From: Sorghum bicolor
Lineage: Eukaryota > Streptophyta > Magnoliopsida > Poales > Poaceae
Length of the DNA stretch: 64,000 nucleotides
Assembly (NCBI RefSeq): GCF_000003195.3
Contig: NC_012873.2
Span: 2,379,894 to 2,443,893 of the forward strand
Reading direction: 5' to 3'
Part shown: positions 11,077 through 21,710 of the stretch, piece after piece
Layout of the letters: every line of letters begins with the position of its first letter
How positions within the stretch are numbered: the first letter of the stretch is position 1
Position numbers and translations under genes: made by a program
Notes under the pieces: model-generated
What the model was told of the DNA's origin: nothing
Seen by the model: only the letters and a program-made list of their open reading frames with translations
Database searches by the model: none

Positions 11077-12963
11077 TAACTCTATCTGGTGAGATACCTT
11101 GTTTTCCATGTAGTCGATACACCCTGTCCAGCTTGGGCTTGTTGCTTAGCAGGCTCGTCATCCCATCCTGTTCTAGTCAGTCTTATCTCCTGGTGCTGAG
11201 GATACTCGTAGCCCAATACACTGACAAGTATTAACAGTTTTGGCCCCTTTTGACAAAGTTTATACTCCTAACTTACTCCCTCCATATAAGATTTAAATAT
11301 CATTTAGGACAGCGACACAGTATCCAAAACACAACTTTGACATCTTATTTTTATAAAAAAATATTTAGAAAAAATGATATATATATACTTTTATTCATAT
11401 AATTTTCACATTTGCAAACTCAACAATTTAAAAATTATTGATGATTTATATTTTCAATGTTTGATCCAAACCTTGTCCAAAACGACATCTAAATCCTATA
11501 CCGATAAAAGGACAAGTGGTCCAATGTTTGATCCAAACCTTTTTTTTTTACTTAAAACTAGTAACTAGCTTATACCATTGCGGGTGCCTAAAGGTTACAC
11601 AAAAAAGGTTCATGACACAAACAAAGAGAAGAAAAAAGATTAAGTAAATAATTATACAAGGACGTCTATCTCCTAGCCATCTTATCTGATCCAAGTATTA
11701 CTAATTACAGGCCCCAACATAAGCACAACGTTAATCCTTATTCAACAGCTAGGAAAAAGATAAATCTTAGAAATTCTCGCAATAATCAGAAATATCTAGC
11801 CTTTGATTCGGTAGTCCCTAATTATTTGATAATAGCTAATGGATATATTGTAGTTTATTAAAAATTACCCACCACTCCATTATAAAATCTTACTATTATT
11901 CATTAGAGGTCCCAACAGAAAAACCACATTAATTCTCGCCGAACTCGCTAGAGAAAAAAACATAAGTCCTAAATTTATCACATAATCAATTTGGTAGTCT
12001 TTAATCATCATCACTGATAATAGGCATTGGACATATTATACCTTATTAAAAAATTACTCACCACTGTTTTATGAAATACATATATAGTAACCTCATAATT
12101 TTGCATGTAAATTACCCATCTCTGTCATTACAAAAGATAATTCAAAATAACCCCCAATATTTTATATGTAAATTACCTACATCTGCTAGTATAAAAAATA
12201 ATTCAAAAATAACCTTCTAAATCTTTTTTGTGAAACTTAATAACCTTCTATAAACCTGCATCTAAGTTACCCACCTTGACCATTATGAACATAATTTAAA
12301 ACAACCAACTATGTCTAAATTACCTGGTTTTGTCATTATGAAAGGTAATTTAAAATAGCCCTCTAACTTTGTATCTAAATTACTCATATCTAACATTGTG
12401 AAAGATAATTTAAAATACCTCCTAAGATGTATAAATTATCCACCATTATCCTTATGAAAGATAATGCAAAGTATATATATTGGTGCAATTAATTAGTATG
12501 CCGCAGCAGCAAGCTCCTGAGGGCTGAAGATGCAGTAGGCGTTGCTACCAACACATAAGTGGCTAATACTTTATTTTGGGGCAACACATAAGGGCTGAAG
12601 ATTCAAGGCCTAATACTTTATTTTGGGGCTGCTGCTAATAGAAGCAAAGACCTGTTACTAAATTTATTAGTAGGTGGATCTAAAAGGCCTCAACCAATAA
12701 TTAGCTAGCTACTCAGCTTGTATTTAACAAGCTGTCACATAAACATTTTTGATAACATGGTAATGATTTTTAAAAAGAGAGAAGAAGTATGTTTTATCTA
12801 GACGTAGCTAGTACCATTGCGGAAACAGATCCTTAGTTTGTAGCACCCTTAATTAGCTGATTCCACGATGCATGGCATGCATATATGCGTGTTGATAAAA
12901 AACAAACTTTTCAAGTCCTTTTACCGTACGTACGAGAAGTTCATAAGTTTGGCCACATTATGG
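11077..12963. other. AT-rich intergenic DNA with MITE and repeat debris
   Basis: No gene is supported. A Stowaway-like end (CTCCCTCCATATAAG) starts near 11276 after TA, but its partner end is missing. The 20-mer CAATGTTTGATCCAAACCTT occurs twice about 66 bp apart (11456 and 11522). A sequence resembling a Helitron 3' end on the minus strand (TATAAGCTAGT when read there) lies near 11570. The tandem AT-rich repeats at 11860-12475 are listed separately. Confidence 0.5.
11860..12475. repeat. Degenerate AT-rich minisatellite, about 60-bp period
   Basis: Phrases such as CATTATGAAAGATAATTTAA followed by a TAACC-like word and AAATTACCCA recur about every 55-65 bp through this interval. The copies are clearly related but heavily mutated, with no exact unit. 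There is no coding capacity. Confidence 0.65.
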
Positions 12964-13205
12964 GGCCTTGTTTACTTCCACCCCAAATGCAAAATTTTTC
13001 AAGATTCCCCGTCACATCGAATCTTCAGACACATGCATGGAGTATTAAATATAGACGAAAATAAAAACTAATTGTACAGTTTGGTCGAAATTTACGAGAC
13101 AAATCTTTTAAACCTAGTTAGTCTAGGTTTAGACAATATTTGTCACATACAAACAAAAGAGTTACTGTAGCAATTTTGAAAAAAAATTCCCAAGTAAACA
13201 AGGCC
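12964..13205. mobile_element. Tourist-like MITE, GGCCTTGTTTAGTT family, copy 2
   Basis: The ends read GGCCTTGTTTACTTCC and AAGTAAACAAGGCC, and the interior is close to copy 1 in the same orientation (CCGTCACATCGAATCTTC, AAATATAGACGAAAATAAAA). No clear TAA duplication remains at the flanks. Confidence 0.8.
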
Positions 13206-14672
13206 CCAGTGAATGTGACCGAACGGAAGAATTTTACATGCGCGGACTGTAGCTAGTTTGTGGGCCGGGCCGGCCGGTGTCTCATAGAGGACACACTTGT
13301 CATGCAAGCTGGTCTGACCGATGACAGGAGAGAAAAGAGCCCAAAAAACCAACGGGCCCTGCCCTGCCCTGCACCCGTACTCGATCGGTGCATGGTCAAC
13401 GCGCGCGGGGCCAAACCACTTGCCTTTTGCTTTGCTTCCACGAACGGCGAGCCACGAAAATCCAAGCAAGACGGCGGCGATAATCTAGCACTCCATGCCC
13501 TGCCTCGCTCCCCGGAACTCGGCGCCCGCACGCGATTCGTGCTATACATTTTGTTTTTTTTTTTTTGGAGTTTGGAAAATAGCAGGCCCAAAGTCTCCTC
13601 AATCGATCTCTACTGATGAAATTTATTGGGAAAAAAGAACACATACTCCGGTTTCTTTGACTCCAGCGCTCTTACTATAGCATGAAGCCAGAGCAGAAAA
13701 GAGCCCAATCAAACAAGGTCTAACCGTTCCAGGCCAGATGAACAATCCCAAACTAGTACAAATTATCGAGAGACCGATCAGCTAGGAATCAATTCCTTGC
13801 AAACAAACGAAGCCGAAAGGCTCCTTCTTCACTTTCCTTCTCCATCCCCCTCTCTCTCTCGTACTCCTCCGTATGGGATTTAGAAGTCGTTTGGGACAGC
13901 GATACAATTTCTAAAACATAACTTTGATCTCTTATTTATGTTCTTCCTGGATCTTTGCTGCCTAAATGTTCGATCCTTAAATCTTTTTGTTTTCTGTTTT
14001 TTTTTTTTTGCCCTGGGTCAGGCAAGTTTGATGCATGTTTTATTGTTGATGGACTTCTCAAATCTATCTGTCACGGCACGGTTAGCCTTGTCCTACCTTC
14101 CATTGACCCTATTATTTTTATCTTTTTTTCCCTTATAATTAAAAAAAGAGAGAAAACGATTTTTTTTTCTTTTCACCTTAACTGTGGACCGGATTTTCCT
14201 GCATCTTATACGTTAAAAAACAAAACAAAAAATGGACTTTCCTGCATCTAGGTGCAGCAACCAACACCAAAGTCCAAACTGATCATTGTGTGGATGGGAC
14301 TATTGGAGCATGAGCGACTCCTGCCTTTGAGCAGCTTATGCACACTAGATTGTTGTGGTTACTGTAAACTGTGTGTGGATCCTTTACAACATAGTCCCTG
14401 CTATTTTAGTCCCTTCTATTTTAATCCCCACATGGCACCAGCTCTTTTTTTTTAGCAACAGTACGAGGCTAAGCATATGGCTCTGACTCTTTGGTATAGT
14501 CTATGGAGAAGCGGAGATAGAGCTTGTGAAGCCAAAAATTACGGTTTCATCTACTTCTAATTCATTTCAACAAGAGAGATAAAAATGGTTTCTTGTTATA
14601 GTGTACAGAGGAGAGGAGCCAGAGCAGGAGCCGGTTGTAGCTCCCGAGGCCTAAAGTTTTCCCAAGTAGTAA
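13206..14672. other. Intergenic DNA without a supported gene
   Basis: A moderately GC-rich stretch at 13200-13530 has overlapping open frames on both strands but no recognisable protein. Around 13872-13935 lies a Stowaway-like half-element (CTCCTCCGTATGGGATTTAG...), related to the one near 11276. Poly-T runs are frequent. Nothing else is supported. Confidence 0.5.
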
Positions 14673-14911
14673 AGCCTTGTTTAGTTCGTGAAAAATTTTG
14701 GATTTCGCTACTGTAGCACTTTCAGTTTTATTTGGTAATTATTATTCAATTATAGATTATAGACTAACCAGACTCAAAAGATTTGCCTCGCAAATTACAG
14801 ATAAACTGTGCAATTAGTTATCTTTTTTATCTATATTTAATACTTCATGTATGTGCCACAAGATTCGATGTGACGAGAAATCTTGAAAAAATTTGGAAAC
14901 TAAACAAGGCC
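14673..14911. mobile_element. Tourist-like MITE, GGCCTTGTTTAGTT family, copy 3
   Basis: The ends are AGCCTTGTTTAGTTCG (first G changed to A) and AACTAAACAAGGCC, flanked by TAA at 14670-14672 and 14912-14914. The interior is the reverse complement of copy 1. It lies 233 bp upstream of the NRAMP start codon, so it could form part of that promoter. Confidence 0.83.
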
Positions 14912-15036
14912 TAAGGTTCAGATCTCAAAAGCATATAATAAGTGAGGAATCAGCACAGGAACCATCATTGACAGCTAGTCACCTGCACTTGAAGTTTCAG
15001 TGTCTGTATGGGGCAGTCTTCAACGGGTCCCTGGCC

Positions 15037-15044
15037 TATAAAAT
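15037..15044 (+). promoter_or_regulatory. Probable TATA box of the NRAMP gene
   Basis: TATAAAAT occurs 107 bp upstream of the chosen ATG at 15144, a usual distance for a plant core promoter with a short leader. Transcript data are not available here. Confidence 0.5.
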
Positions 15045-15143
15045 ACGGAAGAACGCGTGGCTGTGTGTGTTGAAAAGAGCAAGACTCTGGCTGGCCAACT
15101 TCCAGTGGTAGGCAGGCACATTACTATTACTAATATACAGAAA

Positions 15144-18100
15144 ATGGAGCAAGCTGGTGAGATGGGAGAGATTGGACGAGAAGCTCGCCATGGAGGTGTG
15201 CTTCAGAGTGGCAGAGACACTGGAGAACACAAAGACAAGACAGTGGTGGATAGCGAAGAAGATGAGCAATTTCTGGTGCAGGTACATGTTCACATTTGTC
15301 CATGTTTGCAGGACTAATTCCAGTCATTTTTTTTGTTTCTGTCCAATGCTAATCGCCTAATCTTTGCTGGTGGTACGGTAACAGCCAAAATGGAGGAAGT
15401 TCTTGGCCCATGTTGGACCTGGAGCTCTTGTGGCCATTGGCTTCCTGGATCCTAGCAACTGTAACCTCTCATCTGTTTTCTCAGATTGGCTTCCACTGTT
15501 TATAAATAATTCTAATGGTAATTGGTAATGCTTGGTTCTGAATATGGTTTGACAGTGGAAACTGACATGCAAGCTGGGGCTGACTTCAAGTACCAGGTAC
15601 GTAGTTCTTGGCTTCTTGCCATGACTGACCACTGCTAGTATTAGGCAATGGTTATCAAGCTTCTATTGCCCTCCCAGAGACAGGTATCAAAATTGCAAAT
15701 TTCAGCTGCAAAATCAATGCATAAAATAGACTTCTGACGAGTTGTACGCTAAGGGAAAGGAAAAGAAAAGAAACAAAGAAGAAACATGTTATTGCCTGAA
15801 AAAAGATGTTTTTTTTTATATTCCAATTTTAGTCCATAGTAGAATTTCAATTTTGAAAGCTGGTAGATTTTTTCATCAAATGCCTCGTGGAAATTTTCTG
15901 ATTTTTTTTTTGTGTTGACTCGTAGCTGAATTAGAACTTTTATTCTTACTGGAAGTGCATGATCTGCATATAAAATTTCACCCGTACTAAAAATGCGTCT
16001 GCACCAAAAAGAACCTGCCCTGCTTTTAGTGCTTATATACCAACCACACTGCATTTCCACTTGTTTCTGAAGTTGAACAGCATGCAGAGCAGAGCAGCTA
16101 ACTGCGTCATTTTCTTAAGTCTTCAATACTTTTTTGATCATCTCACTTTGTAATGCAATTTTATGATAAACAGCTTCTCTGGGTCATCTTAGTTGGAATG
16201 ATCTTTGCACTTCTGATCCAAACACTAGCTGCCAACCTTGGAGTGAAGACAGGTACCTTTCACTTCACAGTTCACATCGGTGTTGATCTCTGTATATCAA
16301 ATCCTGCATAGGCAATTAGGCACATAATGACATAATCTCATCAAACCCGTGCATGTTATTGGTGAATTTGGTGTAGGGATGCATCTTGCTGAACTCTGCA
16401 GGGAAGAGTACCCGCGTTTCGTCAACATTTGCTTGTGGATCATCGCGGAGCTGGCAGTGATATCTGATGACATCCCTGAAGGTTCATCAGTTATACAATT
16501 CGTTTCCCTGTGTGCTCTGTGTTCGTTTAGTAACGCAATCTTTATGTTCTTTTTTTCACTACTGCAGTGCTGGGCACAGCCTTTGCATTCAACATACTGC
16601 TCAAGATCCCAGTGTGGTCTGGAGTCATCCTCACAGTGTTCAGCACCCTCTTGCTTCTTGGGGTGCAGAGATTTGGGGTACGCAAAACCCTACCTACTGT
16701 TTGTTGATGATTATATCTTCATGATTACTATAACATTCATACTGAGGTCATAAAACCTTGTCAATGGTTTGGCCTACCCCCATCTAACAGACATACGTGC
16801 ACCACGCACGCAGGCCCGCAAACTGGAGTTCATCATAGCAGCTTTCATGTTCACCATGGCAGCCTGCTTCTTCGGAGAGCTGAGCTACCTGAGGCCGTCC
16901 GCGAGAGAGGTCGTCAAGGGCATGTTCGTCCCCACTCTCCATGGGAAAGGCGCCGCAGCCAACGCGATCGCGCTCTTCGGCGCCATCATCACGCCGTAAG
17001 CAATCAGTAATCTCTACTTGACTTGCCACCCTGCTGTCATCATCAATAACACTGTTCTGGATTCCATCCATCCATGCGCGCTTAGAAATTCATGGTTGAA
17101 AGTCTGAATCTGAAACATGGCGCAGGTACAACCTGTTCTTGCACTCGGCGCTTGTGCTCTCGAGAAAGACCCCACGATCAGCGAAGAGCGTCAGAGTACG
17201 TAGGTTGCACTGAACTGAACACTGTCTGATAGTACAAGATTAGTGTCAGTCAGGAGATTCCACTGCAGCTGTGTTTATATTATACATTGCTGAATGGCTA
17301 ATAAGCCCTCTGGAATTGGAATATGGATAGGCTGCCTGCAGGTACTTCCTCGCCGAGTGCAGCCTCGCGTTCGTGGTGGCGTTCCTCATCAATGTCACGG
17401 TGGTCATCGTCGCGGCGACCATCTGCAATGCAGACAACCTCTCCCCGGATGACGCGGACACGTGCGGCGACCTCACTCTGCAGTCCACCCCTCTGTTGCT
17501 CAGGGTACACTCTAATTTTTCTTGATCACAACAAGCAAAATACAGATGAGCTCACGCTGCTCGCTTCCATGCACTTTAATTTCAGAACGTTTTGGGGAGG
17601 TCGAGCTCCGTCGTGTACGCTGTTGCGCTGCTGGCTTCCGGGCAGAGCACCACCATTAGCTGCACGTTTGCTGGGCAGGTCATCATGGAGGTAATCTGCA
17701 GATCGATAGAGTACTACCGATATAATCCATCCAGGTGTCGTCACCATCAGCATGTCCATGAATTTGCAGGGGTTCCTGGACATGAGGATGAAGAGCTGGG
17801 TGCGGAACCTGATCACGCGAGTCATCGCCATCGCTCCCAGCCTCGTCGTCTCCATCGTCAGCGGCCCGTCAGGCGCCGGCAAGCTCATCGTCTTCTCATC
17901 GGTGAGCGATTCAGTCACTCACTGGGATAATTGGATTGGAGCACTGATGGGCTTCTCTAGCAGCTATCTTTTTCTGTTCAAAGTTCTAACAGCAGGTGTT
18001 TAATCTGGATGCAGATGGTGCTGTCGTTCGAGCTGCCATTCGCGCTCATCCCGCTGCTCAAGTTCTGCAACAGCAGCAACAAAGTCGGGCCTCTCAAGGA

Positions 18101-18569
18101 ATCCATCTACGTACGTACTAAGCCTGAAGAAACCGTTCTTCGCCATTGCAAGCATTTCTGAAAGAGGAGAAAAACGAAAAGTGCAGAACAAACTGAACTG
18201 ACGATGGATCGCTGCGTGCGTGCGTGCGTGCAGACGGTGGTGATCGCGTGGATGCTGAGCTTCGCGCTCATCGTGGTGAACACCTACTTCCTGGTGTGGA
18301 CGTACGTGGACTGGCTAGTGCACAGCGACGGCCGCCTCCCCAAGTACGCCACCGCGCTGCTCTCCGTCGTCGTCTTCGCGCTCATGGCCGCCTACCTCGT
18401 CTTCGTCGTCTACCTCACGTTCAGGAGAGACGCGGTGGCCACGTACGTGCCGGTGTCGGAGCGGGCGCAGGCGCAGGTGGAGGCCGGCGGCGGGGCGCAG
18501 GCCGTGGCTGACGACGACGCCGACCAGCCGGTGCCCCTCAGGAAGGACCTGGCTGATGCCTCCATGTAG
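15144..18569 (+). CDS. NRAT1: NRAMP-family transporter, NRAT1 (aluminium) type, 547 aa
   Basis: Thirteen exons: 15144-15281, 15385-15460, 15556-15596, 16174-16252, 16377-16481, 16568-16677, 16814-16995, 17126-17195, 17331-17504, 17586-17690, 17770-17901, 18015-18110, 18234-18569. All junctions are in phase and the total is 1,644 nt. The protein has an acidic N-terminus, about 12 hydrophobic segments and the NRAMP transport signature at residues 344-362 ([19 protein letters not shown]). Two metal-site motifs deviate from ordinary NRAMPs: DPSN (68-71) replaces DPGN, and TPYN (243-246) replaces MPHN, so the metal-binding methionine is lost. From general knowledge, rice Nrat1 and its relatives carry Al3+ at the root plasma membrane and also lack this methionine. 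Length matches rice Nrat1. The family call is firm, while the NRAT1 call rests on the substituted motifs. A TGCG microsatellite abuts the last intron's acceptor. Confidence 0.82.
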
Positions 18570-20629
18570 ATTGGTAGTAGATGTGTAGATGCAGATGCTT
18601 CGTTCGTTCGGGCAGTGACGATGTCGATCGATCCACACTGTTCATGCTGATTCTATCTGCTGCATACTCGCTCACTATACTCTGGAGTCTGGGCTATGGC
18701 TGATACATGTGATTTGTCAATTGCCATTGAGAGGTGTGCTGGTTCATCTGTTCAGTGACAGAGAATTCGCTGCCACTGCATCTGCGAGGCCACGGGAATC
18801 ACTCCTGACAATTTGCATTGCAGGTGGAGAGCAGAAAAAAAAAAACGCTCTCCCCGCGCTCCACTCCTGCTTTGCCCTCTCTCGTCCTCTGGCTCTCGCC
18901 TCCTCCCCCATCTCTGTTATGCCTTCTCCATCTCCCCTGTCCATAGTTTTGGATTTCGGTGTAACCAAAAACATAGGAGGGGGCCGGTAAGACCGATAGA
19001 CCGATTTTCGACCGAAATTTCGCTAAAACCGGTCCAATACCAGTCAAATTTTGACCAAATTTTAATCAAAATTTACCATACCACTCAATACCGCTCAAAA
19101 CAGGCTGAAACCAGTCGATATCGGAGGGGGCCGGTAGGACCGATTTGACCGGTTTTCGCAGATTTTCGGACGGTATTTAGAACTATGCCCCTGTCTCCTA
19201 CGTCACTCCATCACCTCTGCCGCCATCCTTCTTCACTGAGGCTATCATCAGTTCCTCACCGGTTTCTATCCATCACCAAGATCCAGCCCGCCTTCACCGA
19301 CCGAGCCTGCTAAGATCAGGTCGCCAAGCCCGCTGAGATCAAGCGTGCCCTGAGCCCAAGCCCGTTGTGAGCCTCACCACGTTGTCGCAGCTTGCCCTCC
19401 TTTCCCTAGGTCAAGTTGGGAGCTAGAGCTATCATGGGAGCTCTACCAACAGCGGTTGCTCCAAAGTCTAGAGCACGAGTGGCGGGGGCCAAAGTTAGAG
19501 GGATGAGAATGGATTGGGAGCTGTGCCAAACTGGCCCTTAGGGCATGTGTGGCAAGGCTTGTTGTGACTCTAGTTCCTCGTGTACCTTGTACTATAGCAG
19601 CACTATTCATAGAAGACGTCTCTCTCTTATGCTAAGATGAATTGAGAGCCACAAAACCATGATTTATGGCTCCTCAAAGGAGTCGAAGCCCAACAAAACA
19701 GAGCCTTATAGCGTGTTTGGTAACACGACTAAGGCCATCTCGGGCCCTGAGGCCTGTCCTAGGCTAGCCAGAGCCTCCTGTCCGAAATGGTGCAAGACCA
19801 CTTGATTGGTTGTCTGTACCAAACGGACATGGCTTTTTGTGGAGATTGTGTTTGATAGAAATATATAGATGGATATGGTTACCCTTGTATCTAGATATGG
19901 TAACAGTTGGTAGGCGGCAACGAGGAGTAGAGGAGAACCAGATACAGAAGCTGCTCCGCTTCGCTTTTTGTGTTGCGTGCGGGAGAGGAGGAGGTACGGG
20001 GTTGCACGAGGGAGGAGGTGGTGTGCGAGGAACCACGGCAGCAGCTCCGTCCCTGCCTTCGATCTGCTCTGCTCCATGTGCGCCACGTGCTCGGGCTTAG
20101 GCTTATGCTCCGGCCTGCCCTCCACAGCGTGCTCGACGACAACGACGGGGCCTTGTTCTTCGTCTCGAATGAGCTACTCATGCCCTAGATCCACTATCCC
20201 CGCCTTGTTGGGCTTGGGTTTGGGCTCGGCCAGTGGGAGAGGAAGCGAGGACGACACAGCTGCTATTGGTGGTGGTGGCCTGGTGGAGAAGAAGGCGGAT
20301 GACACCCTTGCAACCCCCAGCATGAGGAGGTCATGTGGGGAACGGTGGCAGCGACGATGGGCTGGCGACGTTGCCTTCTCTTTCTACGGGAGCCGAGAGC
20401 AAATAGCGGTAAGAGGCCAGGAGGTGACCCGATCCCTCACCACTCGCTCCACCAAGCCAGGCTCTCAAAAAAACAAAACCACCCCCCTCGTTTTCTAGGA
20501 GCCAGGTTTTTACGTGCTTGGAGCAACATGCGAGCCAAGTGGAGGAGCAGGCCAACGACACCAAACATAGACGTTGCAGCCCACAAGCACAGGCAGACTC
20601 TCAGGCCATGACATCAAACAGACTCTTAG
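18570..20629. other. Intergenic DNA with repeat fragments
   Basis: No gene is supported. Around 18985-19160 there are internal near-repeats (GAGGGGGCCGGTA...GACCGAT twice, about 145 bp apart). From 19709 a GTGTTTGGT-type end may pair with ACCAAACA near 20567, enclosing GC-rich low-complexity open frames on both strands, but I could not confirm a target duplication. Confidence 0.45.
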
Positions 20630-21137
20630 ACTGTCTCCAACCATGGAACACAAACACAAATCCATACTAGACACCTATTTTTGGTACGAGGCCAGCAGAA
20701 ACGCAAATATGCATCTTCCAGAGAGAAGACACAAATCTTTGCCACGAGAGGAATGGAGGAGGTTTTGCCACTAGGCGCGAGCTCGTGGGAGCCGCCATGC
20801 GTGACCTTGGGAGCCACCACCATCGGGATCTGGGGGCCATCGTCACCGAGATCCGCTCCCGCACGCGAGCTTGGGGAGTTGCCCCTGCTGCCAGGATCTA
20901 AGGGACACACGGAGGAGGGGCCGAAGAGAGAAGAGCTCGCCGAAGGAGGCAGGCCGCTGCAGAGGAGTAGAGTAGGCGCAGGGGGCGGGCAAACAAGGTG
21001 GAAGAGAAGGGCTCTTCTTTTTTTGCGTTGTGTTGGCGGAGAAGTAAATTTTTGCATGCCCAACTTCTCTCCTGTGCGTGACCCAAACCACAAAATGGGT
21101 CTCTGGTTTGGGTTCATATTGTTGGAGATAGCCTTAG
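20630..21137. mobile_element. Small TIR element with CTCCAAC/GTTGGAG ends
   Basis: The left end CTGTCTCCAACCATG and the right end GTTGGAGATAGCC are imperfect inverted repeats. Related TTAGA words lie outside both ends. The interior is GC-rich and shows no recognisable protein. Superfamily is uncertain. Confidence 0.5.
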
Positions 21138-21710
21138 AGACCGTCTATTACTGTAGCAACACTTTAGCCATGACATCAAACCTACCCCAGCTCCTATTTA
21201 TTACTGTAGCAACACTTTAGCACAGAGCAGGTCAACCTGCAGATGTATAATACATATACCATCTCCCGCGTGAGCAATTTTGCAAGCCAAAATATGACCA
21301 GCAGCACAGTTCCTTTACAAGGTTCAAAAACAATAACAGAATAAAACTGAAATTGATCTTTACTCTCCAAACTGAATATCAATCGCTTAAGCCATATTAA
21401 AGAGATCAAAATAACGGTTAAATACCATGTATCATCATTTGACTGAATGCCTCGTATCATAATCTTGTTCATCTACTATAACACAAGGACATCTCATTGT
21501 TGCTGTGGCCACCAGAGTCCAGAGCAACAGAAAGGCAAGAAGAAATCCAACTCGACTGTCTTTGTACCTCGGTGCAGTTTTTTATTACAAAAAGGGAAGA
21601 AGCAGCATTCATAGGTGTAGCTTACAGCACCGGTCAACTTGAAACCAAAACCAAAGAAAAATCACAGGTTGGGCGATTTGCAATGCCTCAAAGATTATCG
21701 TCGATCAGGT
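21138..21710. other. Downstream flank of the ATP synthase gene
   Basis: The phrase TTACTGTAGCAACACTTTAG occurs twice about 58 bp apart (near 21148 and 21201). The rest is AT-rich and probably includes the 3' untranslated region of the minus-strand ATP synthase gene. No other feature was recognised. Confidence 0.4.

Noticed and set aside
14893..15111. Upstream start for the NRAMP gene
   Set aside because: This frame does not join the transporter exons; the ATG at 15144, after a TATA box, gives an in-phase first exon of normal length.
18940..19160. Possible gene fragment with repeated GGGGGCCGGTA
   Set aside because: Direct near-repeats with no open frame of note; treated as transposon debris.
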